The notes beneath the pieces were generated by a model. That model was given only the letters and a program-made list of their open reading frames with translations. It ran no database searches and was not told the origin of the DNA. Made by a program: the position numbers and the translations under genes. Of a stretch of 64,000 nt of DNA, positions 31,776 to 41,696 are shown one piece after another; positions within the stretch are counted from its first letter, which is position 1, and every line of letters starts with the position of its first letter. This stretch comes from Tretioscincus oriximinensis (taxonomy: Eukaryota; Chordata; Lepidosauria; Squamata; Gymnophthalmidae), in contig JAJVDF010000503.1 in assembly GCA_022410635.1 (NCBI GenBank), forward strand, positions 450,556 to 514,555, in the 5' to 3' direction.

Positions 31776-33299
31776 TCTTGTAAACTGTGTCCCAGTGAAC
31801 CTAAAACTCATTGGTTTGGCATATCAGCATATTGGTGAATTAAATAAATTATTGTTCATTTTTTATTTCAAACTTTCTCAAAGAGAAAAATACAGTCTTT
31901 TCCATTGAAAAAGTTCTTTTCAAGGCCAAAACCACAATAAACACAAACTGCTCAATTGAATCACTGATGTTCATAAGTGGGACATTGGTGTGGTTTGGTG
32001 GAATTTCTGGATATGCACAATACTACAGCGCAATGTGAACATTCAAGAATTTGAACTTTCAAACACAAATTAAACATTTATTTTACTTACAAAAAATAAA
32101 TACAAAAGCTCATGTTGCCTACCTATTATTGAGAGTGTCTAAGTATTATGAGATCCTCTTGCAGGGTATTCTGGGCCCATTCTAACACGGCTGTTGTTTG
32201 AAACCTACATCTCTACTGAGCATTTCAATGCAAGACAGAGCATTGTTTCATTGCAAAATTTACTTCTGCAACTCTGGTGACCTCCTCCTTTAGGATAAGT
32301 GTTAGAGAGAAGATAACTTCCTAAGAGGCATGGTGGGCAGAGGTTAAGAACAACAACCTTTCAACAGAGAGGTTGGCATATAAAATATGCTTGAAGGCTC
32401 CTTTGAGTTCCTTCGGGTGAGAAAAGTGGGTTCTTCTACCACTTCTTCTACTTCTACTCCTTCTACTTCTAATCTCTTGACATTTGAGCCAAAACACTCA
32501 TATCTTTTTAATTTCCTAATAATGGACAGTTGTGTTACATAGAATAGCTTTCAAAGTTTTAAATTAACAAACTAAAATTATTGTGTGTTTTTCCCAGCAC
32601 AGTTCATCTGTTTCCGCTCCCATGTTTCAACCGAAGAAAATCTGTTGGTTCCTACCTGTAGGCCTTGCCCAGGGCATCCGTTTACTCTGCCAAGCTGTTA
32701 TGTTTTCTTTTTCTGTTCAGAAGGCTGGCAGGCCTAAAATGAAACTCGCTTAAACAGGTTTTGATTCACAATGTGATCTGTGATGTCTTTAGCTATTCCA
32801 TTATCTAGGCCTAGAGCAATATAAATAAATTTGGATATTACATCTGCTTGTTTCAAGTTTTGGCTGGTTCTGTTTTCTGTTTCCTTTGATATGATCAATG
32901 GTTCACTTGTGTTAAGAAGCTCTGCTGTTTTTGTGTTCTGCTTTTTGTCATAGTGTGTTGTGCCAACCTAGTCAGCCTAATACAGTTGGATGCCTGAAGC
33001 ATGATGAAAGAAGACATAATTCTTCCTATCCAATATATAGAATCCAGAAACTTGAGGAATAAATTTTAGTTTATCCTTGGCAGGAGAACAGCACCCTCTA
33101 TTTCATCACAATATGGCAAGCAGGTTAAGAGCATGAAATACACAGAGGCTTTTTGCATTGTTTCAAAATTAGGCTGAATCTAGACATGCATTTTATTTTG
33201 AGTTTATCTCTGGTTCTCACTTGTGGTGCCACACATGAGAAGTGTAAATGTAATGGTGTTTCACCATAAAAATTCATTATTCTAGGTATTATTTTGTAT
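31776..33299. other. Mostly unassigned; SINE tail at 32,390
   Basis: Around 32,390-32,475 there is a SINE tail (CTTCGGGTGAGAAAAGTGGG then TTC/TAC triplets), plus strand. The second copy of the 31,252 repeat lies at about 33,173-33,226. The remainder is AT-rich and unrecognised. Confidence 0.45.
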
Positions 33300-33600
33300 T
33301 AAGAATATAAGAACATAAGGGGATCCCTGCTCAATGGGCCAGAGACCATCTAATCCAGCCTTCTGTCTCACACAGTGGCCTACCGATTGCACCTAGGTAG
33401 TCTCAAGCAGAAGAAGGCAAAAGCCTCTCCTGTTCTTTATGACCTCCAGATGGTACTTCAGGAATCCTGTCTGTTGCCCCATCTTGAAAGAAATCCATCC
33501 TAGTAGCTATTTATATCCTTGGCTTCCATGAACTTGCCTAATCCTGTNTTAAAGCTATCCAGGATGCTAACTACCACCACCTCTTCTGGAAGTAAATCCA
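33300..33600 (-). mobile_element. CR1 LINE 3' end
   Basis: Read on plus it opens with the octamer tail in reverse (AATATAAGAACATAAGG), then TTCTGTCTCACACAGTGGCC, AGATGGTACTTCAGGAATCC, CCATGAACTTGCCTAATCC and CACCTCTTCTGGAAGTAAAT, the ORF2 terminus. 5'-truncated at about 33,600. Confidence 0.85.
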
Positions 33601-34785
33601 GATTAAATAATAAAAAAATCAAAATTATACTTTATTGAGAGGTTGGCTCACTGTGTTGATGCTGATAAATTATTTTGCAATATTATGGTTGAACAATGGG
33701 TCAGACCGTTGGACTGGATTAGTAAATCAACAAGTTTATCTAAGNTGTTACGGTTTTATGGACATTGTTCGAGATTTTAAGTCTCATTATAAATCCAAAA
33801 TACTGATTTTCTACATTAAGGCTGTTCTGCAATATCTTCCTATATTGGAATAGTTACCCCAAGTCTGCATGCAACCTTAGAAAAGTGTGGGACAAGAAGC
33901 AATATGAATACATAGGCCTGATTATTGACAAATGCATCCTAATAGTTGTTCTTGCTACTATCAGTCAACATTCATATGCACATTTAAAAATNTGACTCAA
34001 AAGCAGCTTAAAGAAGAAGCACATGAAAGGTAGTGTTTCAGTCCCACCTCTAATTCGTATTAAGTGCCAGAAGCTGCAATTTGGAAGAGCTGGCAGAATC
34101 AAGTAGTCCTTCTCAGATTATTACCAAAAAACTGTTTCCTTCCAAATCTAGCAAGAATGTTCTCAAAGGCCTGGGAAGGCATCTTTTATGATGATGGCAC
34201 TAAACCAGAGCTTTTGTGAGAGGAGAATTAAATATATTCAGGAATGAGCATCTTGAAGTCACCAGGTCCATAGTTCCTGGACCTGGATTACCAATGGCTC
34301 CTAAACTATTTGCAACATTTCAAATTTCATCATAACAGAAGAGGTTCAAGAGGGGAAAACTGAATAAATGGGCAAATAAAGATAATTAGTTTCTTTCTTT
34401 CTTTCCAAAAAAAGATTCCACATGGAGAACATTATCTCTTGTGCTGGGATGTGCAGGGTGAANTTTTTGCAGCTTGTCTACAGATAAGATGAACCTGTGT
34501 TCTTAAGCATTTACTCTCAAGGGATGCACTCCTATTAGCAGCCATGTTCTCCTGGTTGTTTACAGAGCAATAGTGACATCCTATGGCAAAAGTGACCCAA
34601 AAATTATGAAATTTGACAGAGGCTACATGTAGGGAGGATTTTGACTTTTAATTTTCTAGAACAAGATGCTCATGAATGTGTGTGATGAGACCATGCACTT
34701 TAAAAATATATTCTGACTAGCAGAATTAGGCCCACAGCTTTAGGGATACAGTGGCACTAATGTTCCCCCTAAGGAAGTGGGTTTA
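33601..34785. other. Unassigned stretch
   Basis: About 1.2 kb with no coding region or repeat family recognised. Confidence 0.5.
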
Positions 34786-35002
34786 ATTCTTCTTCTTCTT
34801 CTTCTTCTTCTTCTTCTTCTTCTTCTTCTTCTTCTTCTTCTTCTTCTTCTTCTTCTTCTTCTTCTTCTTCTTCTTCTTCTTNNNNNNNNNNNNNNNNNNN
34901 NNNNNNNNNNNNNNNNNNNNNNNNNNNNNNNNNNNNNNNNNNNNNNNNNNNNNNNNNNNNNNNNNNNNNNNNNNNNNNNNNNNNNNNNNNNNNNNNNNNN
35001 NN
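34786..35002. repeat. (TTC)n tract running into an assembly gap
   Basis: About 32 pure TTC units (34,786-34,881) run directly into 121 Ns (34,882-35,002). TTC-type sequence resumes at 35,003, so the gap probably contains more repeat and its true length is unknown. The poly-Leu and poly-Glu frames are artefacts. Confidence 0.95.
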
Positions 35003-35625
35003 TCTTCTGCTTTCCTTCTTCTTCTCTTGTTGTTTTCTTCTTCTCTTCTCCCCCTTGTTCACATTTATGCCTCCACCTACTTCATCCCTCTCTTGTCCCT
35101 CTCATTCCCCTTTCAATTGCTGCTTCTTTGTTTCATTCTTTTCATTTTCCTTTCTTTCCTTCTTTATTTTTCTTCCCTTCAATCTCTCATCCATTTCTTT
35201 CTTTGTTCTTCCTTTCTGTCCATCCCCTCTCTCTCCCTCCCTTCTTCCCTTTTTCTTCATTTCTTTTCTTCTTCTCTTTTTTTTCTTCCTCTCTTTTTCT
35301 TCTATTCTTCTTCTTCTTCTCTTCCTCCTGCTCCTCCTCTCTTCCCTCCCTCTCTCCTCATCTTTTTCCTTTTCCTACTTCCCTCCTCCCTCCCCAACCC
35401 TGCTTTGTTTTTCCCCTCCCTTTCCCTCTTTTTCTTTCTCTCCTTCCCTCTCCCTCAGTGTCACATCTTACCTTATCTTTCTGCTTCTCATTCTTCTTCA
35501 TCATCGTCTTCTTCTTCCTCCTCTTCTTCCCTCCATTCTCCCTCCCTCTTCCCTCCCAATGTCTTCCTGTTCTGTACCCTGCCCCTCCTTTTCCCTCCTC
35601 CCCTCAGGAGCAGAACATCTGTAGG
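35003..35625. repeat. Long pyrimidine-rich block
   Basis: About 620 bases of C/T-dominated plus strand (TTCTTC, CCCTCC, TTTCC mixtures). Parts around 35,050-35,170 resemble the block at 1,570-1,690 beyond simple periodicity. The overlapping frames of up to 298 residues rich in Ser/Phe/Leu/Pro are compositional artefacts. Confidence 0.88.
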
Positions 35626-35670
35626 AATAGACAAAGAGACAAGTTCCATTCACCTCCAGGCTGCACTCCG

Positions 35671-36061
35671 TAGGCTGACCAGATGATCCCTTTGGGTGGG
35701 GNGACTGTTCAGTAAAAAATAAAAATTCTCATGCACTTCAAACAATTCTCACACACTTAAATGATTTTTTTNAAAAAACAATACACTGCACCACCACTAA
35801 GGGTCTCTAGCAACCAGGGCCAGCTCCTGAAGGCACCCTCCCCTCTGTAAAAACATAAAAAAATTCTGATGCACTCCAAAAATTCTCACACAGTTAAAAA
35901 AATCTCACACACTTAAAAAATTGTCATGTGATTCACAGATTTCTCGGGCACGAATTTCGGAAGGGAATGCACGTTGGTGGGTAATTTACATATTTAGAAT
36001 ATGCAAATTAGCATGAATATTAATTGCNCCAGTTTGGGCCTCAGACTTTCTGGTCAGTCTA
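35671..36061 (+). mobile_element. hAT-like MITE, copy 2, intact inverted ends
   Basis: Starts TAGGCTGACCAGAT; its right end read inward is TAGACTGACCAGAA, 12 of 14 pairing. CACTCCG at 35,664-35,670 and 36,062-36,068 is the target duplication (7 bp here, 8 bp in the copy at 25,240). The interior matches that copy: CACCACCACTAAGG, GGGCCAGCTCCTGAAGGC, TCTCACACACTTAAA, AAATTAGCATGAATATTAAT. 391 bp, non-coding. Confidence 0.8.
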
Positions 36062-36068
36062 CACTCCG

Positions 36069-36477
36069 GGTCCGCACGCCTGAGGCTCTGGCCTCCATTA
36101 CTGGGAGACCCCTAAAACCTTTGTGTGCCTAAAACCTTAATGGAGCCTGGGGATTCAGCCTACTTCGGAGAGGAGGGGGTGGCAGGGATAGGTGGCGGAG
36201 GCGACACAGCTGCTGTGATTGCCCAGGCGCCTGTCCCTACCTCTCCCTTCTTTACTGGACAGGCAGCTGGGACTGTGGGGTGTGTGTGTGTTTCAGCCAG
36301 GGATTGAAGTCTCTGTCTGAGATCAGGTGAGGCTACACCTAACTGTCCCAGCTTCACGCAACATCACAATCTGCTGGCTCATTGGCATATTAATTAGGAT
36401 ATTTGAAATGTATGGATACAGAAATTGTCATTTTTAGGCTTGACTAAGGGAGGAACCGAAATTGTGAAGACATAGGA
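36069..36477. other. GC-rich unassigned stretch
   Basis: About 36,069-36,360 is clearly more GC-rich than its surroundings (GGCGGAGGCGACACAGC, GGGGTGTGTGTGTG). Short frames on both strands have no motif and I see no good exon structure. It could be an unrelated repeat or a decayed CpG-rich sequence. Confidence 0.4.
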
Positions 36478-36840
36478 GCAGAAGAGGAGCCCTGCAGAAT
36501 AGGAGCAGAGCCAACCTAATTCCGCATTCTATCTCACACAGCGGCCCACCAATTTTACCTGGGCAGCCTGGAACCGAAGAAGGCAAAACCTTCACCTTTT
36601 CTCCATTCCCTGCAAATGATATATTAGAAATACTCCCTGTTGCTCCATCTCGGAGGCAGCTATTTATACTCTCAGTGTCCATGAACTTGTCTAATCCTCT
36701 CTTAAAGCTATCCAGGCTGCTAGCTACTATCACCTCTTCCGGAAGTAAATTTCAAAGGCTGATGATCCTCTGGGTGAAAAAACACTTTTTCTGTCCTCAC
36801 TCTTCTGCCTATCAGTTTCAAAGAATGCCCATGACTGCAT
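36478..36840 (-). mobile_element. CR1 LINE 3' end
   Basis: Read on plus: TTCTATCTCACACAGCGGCC, TTTACCTGGGCAGCC, GTCCATGAACTTGTC, CACCTCTTCCGGAAGTAAAT, CTGGGTGAAAAAACAC. This is the reverse complement of the CR1 3' UTR and ORF2 terminus. 5'-truncated. Confidence 0.85.
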
Positions 36841-37039
36841 TATGCATGGATTGTAAAACTATAAATGTACAAAACTTCCTTGACTAAAAAATGTTGGAAG
36901 GTGCTGGGTCTCTCTAGTATACAATGGAGTGCAGAGGAAAGAAATTCAGGCAAGAGCCTAATGCAGGAAGCATGATTCACGTTTCCCTGTCTTAAGCAGA
37001 TTGTGAATTTAGAATAATCTAATTTGGACTAACACCAAA

Positions 37040-37370
37040 TTGTTTGAGAATTTCTTATTAATAATTATGTNCAATTAACACACTTGTCATTGCTTTTAGG
37101 TCCTCTTTACATAGATTATCATGTATATCCTTAGCTTCTGTGGTTGTGTCATTCTTAGTGGCTTCTGGTAGAACTCCAAATCTATTATTTGTTTCAATTT
37201 CATCTGCTTCACAATCACTTGCATTCATTTACTTCTCGTTAATTAAATAACCTTTTGTTTTGACATTTCACTTTGTTTATGCTTGTGTTCCAGAAATCCA
37301 TCTTCACTCTTTTCCTGTTTGCTCTCTTTCTTAGTCATTATGTTAGTTTAAGGTTGTTTTTAATACCAAT
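37040..37370 (-). mobile_element. Possible L1 ORF1 fragment
   Basis: The minus strand reads MTKKESKQEKSEDGFLEHK then QSEMSKQKVI before a stop, reminiscent of the charged N-terminal region of reptile L1 ORF1 proteins. No coiled coil or RRM can be followed. Low confidence. Confidence 0.3.
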
Positions 37371-38782
37371 CCTTTACACAGATATTTATCACTATTAAGC
37401 TCAACCACTAATGGTTTCTCTCCTGTACCAGTAACACTAGAATATATTACTTTGTTGATAAAAGTTCCATTTAGTTGCCTCAGCATTGACGATTATTAGT
37501 TACTTCAACTTCTACCACTTGCTGCAAGATACAGGAAGGGAAGGCTGAGATAAATAAAAGTACCTTAATATTATTTTTATTCTATTTTCCATTAGCATTA
37601 TGGGTTCCTTGATGAAACATTTCTCTTGTTATCATTAATTGCTTAACTGTTTTTCAACCATTGACTCTGGCTGTGTCTACACAGGTCAACAATCCACTTG
37701 AAAGTTGAATTTCTGGTGCATTACCTCACCAAGTTACTATATAAGCCAACAGATTATGGGTTTTTAAGATGGTTATCTAAATTATTGGTTTTACCAGAAA
37801 AAGCTGGACTGGTATATAAAGTTATGGCAAAAAGGTTGTGCTGTGTGAATAGTTCTGGTAAGACCTGTGAGATGGGGAACTTAAGGAATTGAATACTGTA
37901 TTGGCAATAAACTATTCAATAGTACTTGGAAGGCAGGACTACTTTATCTTGATAACCAGCAAACAAAGTGACTGATAGGAGAGTGTCATGTGCACAGAAA
38001 ATCTCACTTGTCAGGAAGTGACAGAATGACAAAACTCAGAATATAGTGTAAAGATATGAATGACTAAGCACACTGAATTCCAGAATAAGCAAGTGCTGTG
38101 TGGATAGAACCACTTTTCTCCCTAAAACATGTCACTAGTAATACACCAAAAATGGGTTCATAATTATATATGCCTTCCTCACTCAGATCTGCTACAAGTT
38201 CCTTTATCTTCAAAGCTCCCAATTAAAAATCCATCTTCCAACTGCCTAATAAACTTACCAAATGCTGGTTTAATTTTAAAAACACTTTATTGGGCTTATC
38301 ACATTATGTTGTCTCAGTTGTTTAGAGGAACAAGAAGGATATAATGCAAAGCTGAAATTAAAATTTAATAAATTCATTAAATTTAGATTCTGAGCGGTTC
38401 TGTCTACGAATTTCACAATTAGGGATCCATTATTTTAAAGATATTTTCACTTTTCCTCACTTTTTATTGTTATCCATCTTTCATTGCTCTCAACTGCTTA
38501 GTGCAAAACCCACATCCATATTTTCTTTCAGAAGTTAATAGCAACTCCTGCATTCATTTTACCATTTTTACCCANGCAGAGGAATCCAGACATTGCTACA
38601 ATTTTGATATAAGGAAATATTCTGCAATTAAAACTCTTGTTATAGCAGAACCTAAAACATGAAATATCTAGGATTATAGTGTATATAAACTGCTCATATG
38701 TGGCAAAACAAATATTGTTCTATAGTAATTGAAAATTTTACAACTTATCTGAACACACCTATGCACTTTTGCACACCTTTTA
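37371..38782. other. Unassigned stretch
   Basis: No coding region recognised. CTGGCTGTGTCTACACAGG at about 37,668 and GCTGTGTGGATAGAACC at about 38,095 could be the diverged ends of a 430-bp MITE-like unit, but the pairing is weak. Confidence 0.35.
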
Positions 38783-40130
38783 ATTTTTTTTTTTAATATA
38801 TATTTTTATTATTTTGAAACAAATGAAATAAAATAAAATAAAACCAATTTTAACCATTTACAATAATCTACAATTTACAAGATTGCTTAATTACAAAATA
38901 CAAGATAGAAAATCATTCTTTTTCTGTCGGGTGGGAAGTAACAATATAGTTTATAGCCATTTATACATGAAAGGAAAAATTTGTCTTTCCATAATAATCC
39001 ATACAGACTCCGGACGTCTATTGGACGTGTACTTCAATACTTTAAACCATTTTTGTTTCATGGTCTGTGCATTATTTGTACCTAAATATTTATGTCTTAG
39101 TTCATATATAAAATCAAATTTCATTATTTCTATTACATATGTAACCCAGTTTTTCACAGTCCATTTCGTTTTGTCCTTCCATCCATAACATCTGGACAGA
39201 TGGGCAGCGGATATTAAGCTGCAATACAAATTATAGTCCTCCTTATATTGGATCTTGAAATTTATTTCTAATAAAAACCATTTTTCGAAGTTCCAATTCA
39301 TAGTTCGTCCCATTATTACATCAATTATTGCTTGAATTAGCTTCCAATATTTTCTTATTTCCGGGCAATACCACCACATGTGTTCATAATTTGCTGGCTG
39401 TTTTCCACAATGCCAGCAGTTTGGAGAGATGTTAACATGCATGTGTGTTAAAATTGCCGGTGTTCTATACCAGAAGGAAATGAATTTTAATCTGAATTAA
39501 AGAATTTTATTGAATTTTATCCTTTTCAATTGATTGAAAAAAAAGTCTATATCGGCTTTTTGTATAGTCATCTTCTGGTGCCACCTTTGTGTTATATTTT
39601 TGATATACTTAANTTTTTTTNTATTTAGCAGTTTATAGATTTGACTTATTAAGCCTTTACTCTTTACAATATTTTCCCAATCGTTAAGTTCAATAAGAGG
39701 GGCAGTTAGATATGTTCTTATGGCCTGGGCAGGCAACCAATTGTTGTTTCCTATCATGTTTAAAAGGTCTGGTAGAGGAATTACTGAACCATCCTGTGTA
39801 AAGTAATGTTCTAGCACGATGTTACCATTTTGCTCTAGTTTTTTGATCACCTGCAAAGGAATGACTTTATCAATCTTATTTATATTTATTATTTTGTCAT
39901 ATCGTGATTCTCTTATTCCAATTTTATTGGACCATTTTTTGTGTGTTTCAATAGTTGCCTTAAAGGGCCCGTTTAATTCTTGTATTTTTTGATGGCTCCA
40001 ATTGTAATGTATCAGCGGTAGTTTTCTATTCTGATGTAATTCTCTTTCAAGTATTATCCATTTAGAGCTGGTTCTATATTGCAGCTCTATCCTCTTTTTA
40101 TATAGCAACTCTAGCATTGAAACCTGTGCA
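38783..40130 (-). mobile_element. L1 LINE, ORF2 C-terminal third with 3' UTR
   Basis: Best preserved L1 here. The frame at 40,117-39,497 (206 residues) reads LERELHQNRKLPLIHYNW, GNIVLEHYFTQDGSVIPL and RWHQKMTIQKADIDFFFNQL, the region after the reverse transcriptase. It continues past a frameshift near 39,480 with FWYRTPAILTHMHVNISP, the zinc-knuckle block CWHCGKQPANYEHMWWYC (about 39,420-39,365) and YGWKDKTKWTVKNWVTYVI to about 39,000. The 3' UTR ends at a T run (plus strand) near 38,783-38,795, the poly(A) tail. 5'-truncated at about 40,130. Few stops, so fairly young. Confidence 0.88.
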
Positions 40131-40199
40131 ACAAAGTGTTAAGAATTTTAAAAACTAAAAAAGAAGATTTTTTTATATATTAAAAAACAATCCTTTTAG

Positions 40200-40745
40200 A
40201 TTATGAAACAATTTTCAGAATGAAAAAAATGAATCTTGGAGTTTGGGTCAGCAGCTCAATTATGGTGTCAAGCCAGTGTACAATAAAGAGAAAAATTAAA
40301 TTCACTGCTCAAAATAATCAGGAAGAGAATTGAAAACAAGTTAGAAAATGTCATTTTGCCCCTTTGTAAATCTATGGTGANGCCATACTTGGAATATTGT
40401 GTACAATTCTAATAACTAAATGAAAAGGAGAAGAAGAAGAACTGAGTTTTTATACCCTGCTTCTCATCTAAAGGAACTTATAAGCTTATTTTTTTACTTG
40501 AAGACTTACATTCTGTTTTCCCCAACCACATTGTGATGGTCCCCATTTATCTAAGCACAATTTCTTGTTTTCAAATACCTAGGTTGGGTGAGCACTCACC
40601 CAGCTCCACAACTGACACAGCTTTGAACTCGATATCTCTGTTGAAACACCAAGGCCCTTAAATGCTGTAATACTGTGTCTCTTTAAAGCTACAACTGTGC
40701 CTTAGTTATAGCATTGTGAAACTAGAAAAAAAGATGCAAAAAAAG
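40200..40745 (+). mobile_element. CR1 LINE fragment split by a SINE
   Basis: Left part 40,200-40,420 (GAATCTTGGAGTTTGGGTCA, AAGCCAGTGTACAATAAA, GAATTGAAAACAAGTTAGAA, ACTTGGAATATTGTGTAC) and right part about 40,690-40,745 (GCATTGTGAAACTAGAAAAA, GGCAACGAGAATGG) are consecutive pieces of the CR1 ORF2 C-terminal region. A minus-strand SINE lies between. Strongly mutated. Confidence 0.75.
40425..40640 (-). mobile_element. tRNA-headed SINE
   Basis: Read on plus: GAAGAAGAACTGAG, TATACCCTGCTTCTCATC, ACTTACATTCTGTTTTCCCC, GTCCCCATTTATCTAAGC, CTAGGTTGGGTGAGCACTC. Reverse complement of the SINE at 4,959. The head is degraded beyond about 40,640. Confidence 0.75.
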
Positions 40746-40949
40746 GCAACGAGAATGGAGTACCATCATGTAGTTGTTCTACATGATGTTGTGGTCAATC
40801 ATCCACTGCATCTGGTCATAGTGCAAACTCCGAATCAGCTCTTCACTTGCCTTCAGAGAAGCCTTTAAAGATCAGCACTTTCAGAAGGACAGCTCTGCAT
40901 CTGTGTTTGGAGACACCTTCAAATGCAGGCATGAAACTTTGGATGGATC

Positions 40950-41075
40950 TCCGAAGGCAACGTGGAGGCTCCGTGGGTAAGTTGGGATGGTTTAGTGAAT
41001 CCTGCATTGAGCAGGCAACTGGTGTGACACGATGACCCTGGAGGTCCCTTTCAACTCTGTGATTCTATAATTCCA
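40950..41075 (+). mobile_element. CR1 3' end, ATTCTATG-tail lineage
   Basis: CCTGCATTGAGCAGGCAACT, ACGATGACCCTGGAGGTCCC, TTTCAACTCTGTGATTC, TATAATTCC: the 3' UTR of the CR1 group whose tail octamer is ATTCTATG (as in bird CR1), distinct from the TTCTTATG group elsewhere in the window. Confidence 0.75.
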
Positions 41076-41696
41076 AGCGTTTACAGGGTGTCATTTCTGA
41101 TTCACTACACCTGCACTCCATACATCCATCTTTCATGCAAACATGCTACTGCTAATGACCTTGCATTGTTATACATGTAGGGCTGATTAATTAGCAGTAC
41201 ATTAATGTGCTAAGGCAGCAGTTTCTTCATGTCTCAGGTGTATTAATTGTATTCTTATGCATGCAATGAGGAATAATAAGCACTTGAAATTACACTTGCA
41301 AGCCACTGCTGCTATCAAACTTCAGAAATATTAGAAATATTACCTGGGCTACAGGTAATATTATGGTTCCTAATAACCAAATCAAATTTAGCTGCAATAC
41401 CATGAACAATAAAAGCCATTTCCTATCAGAAGAGAAGAAACTTAAAGCTCCAATGTACAAATGTGCTGTTAGAGTCTTAATGAGAAAAGAAATGTGATTA
41501 TTAATCATACCACAAACATTACTTGAAATCAAGTCATTGTATTTTAATGAAATAATCTGCCATGCCTCTGAAAACACATATTTGAATTCCACAATCAGAG
41601 AAGAATTTAACACACATTCCTCATTGCTTACTCTTGGATAAATTTCACAGTTTTTTTATGTTGTTGTTTGTTGTTGTTGTTACCTGAGGTAATATT
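41076..41696. other. Unassigned stretch
   Basis: No coding region or repeat family recognised. Confidence 0.5.

Noticed and set aside
34777..35673. 298-residue frame and overlapping 219- and 189-residue frames
   Set aside because: Simple repeat, assembly gap and C/T-rich sequence; three overlapping frames on one strand show that the openness is compositional.
36125..36307. Possible exon in GC-rich sequence with GTGAGG after it
   Set aside because: One splice-donor-like string and a short frame are not enough; frames are open on both strands.
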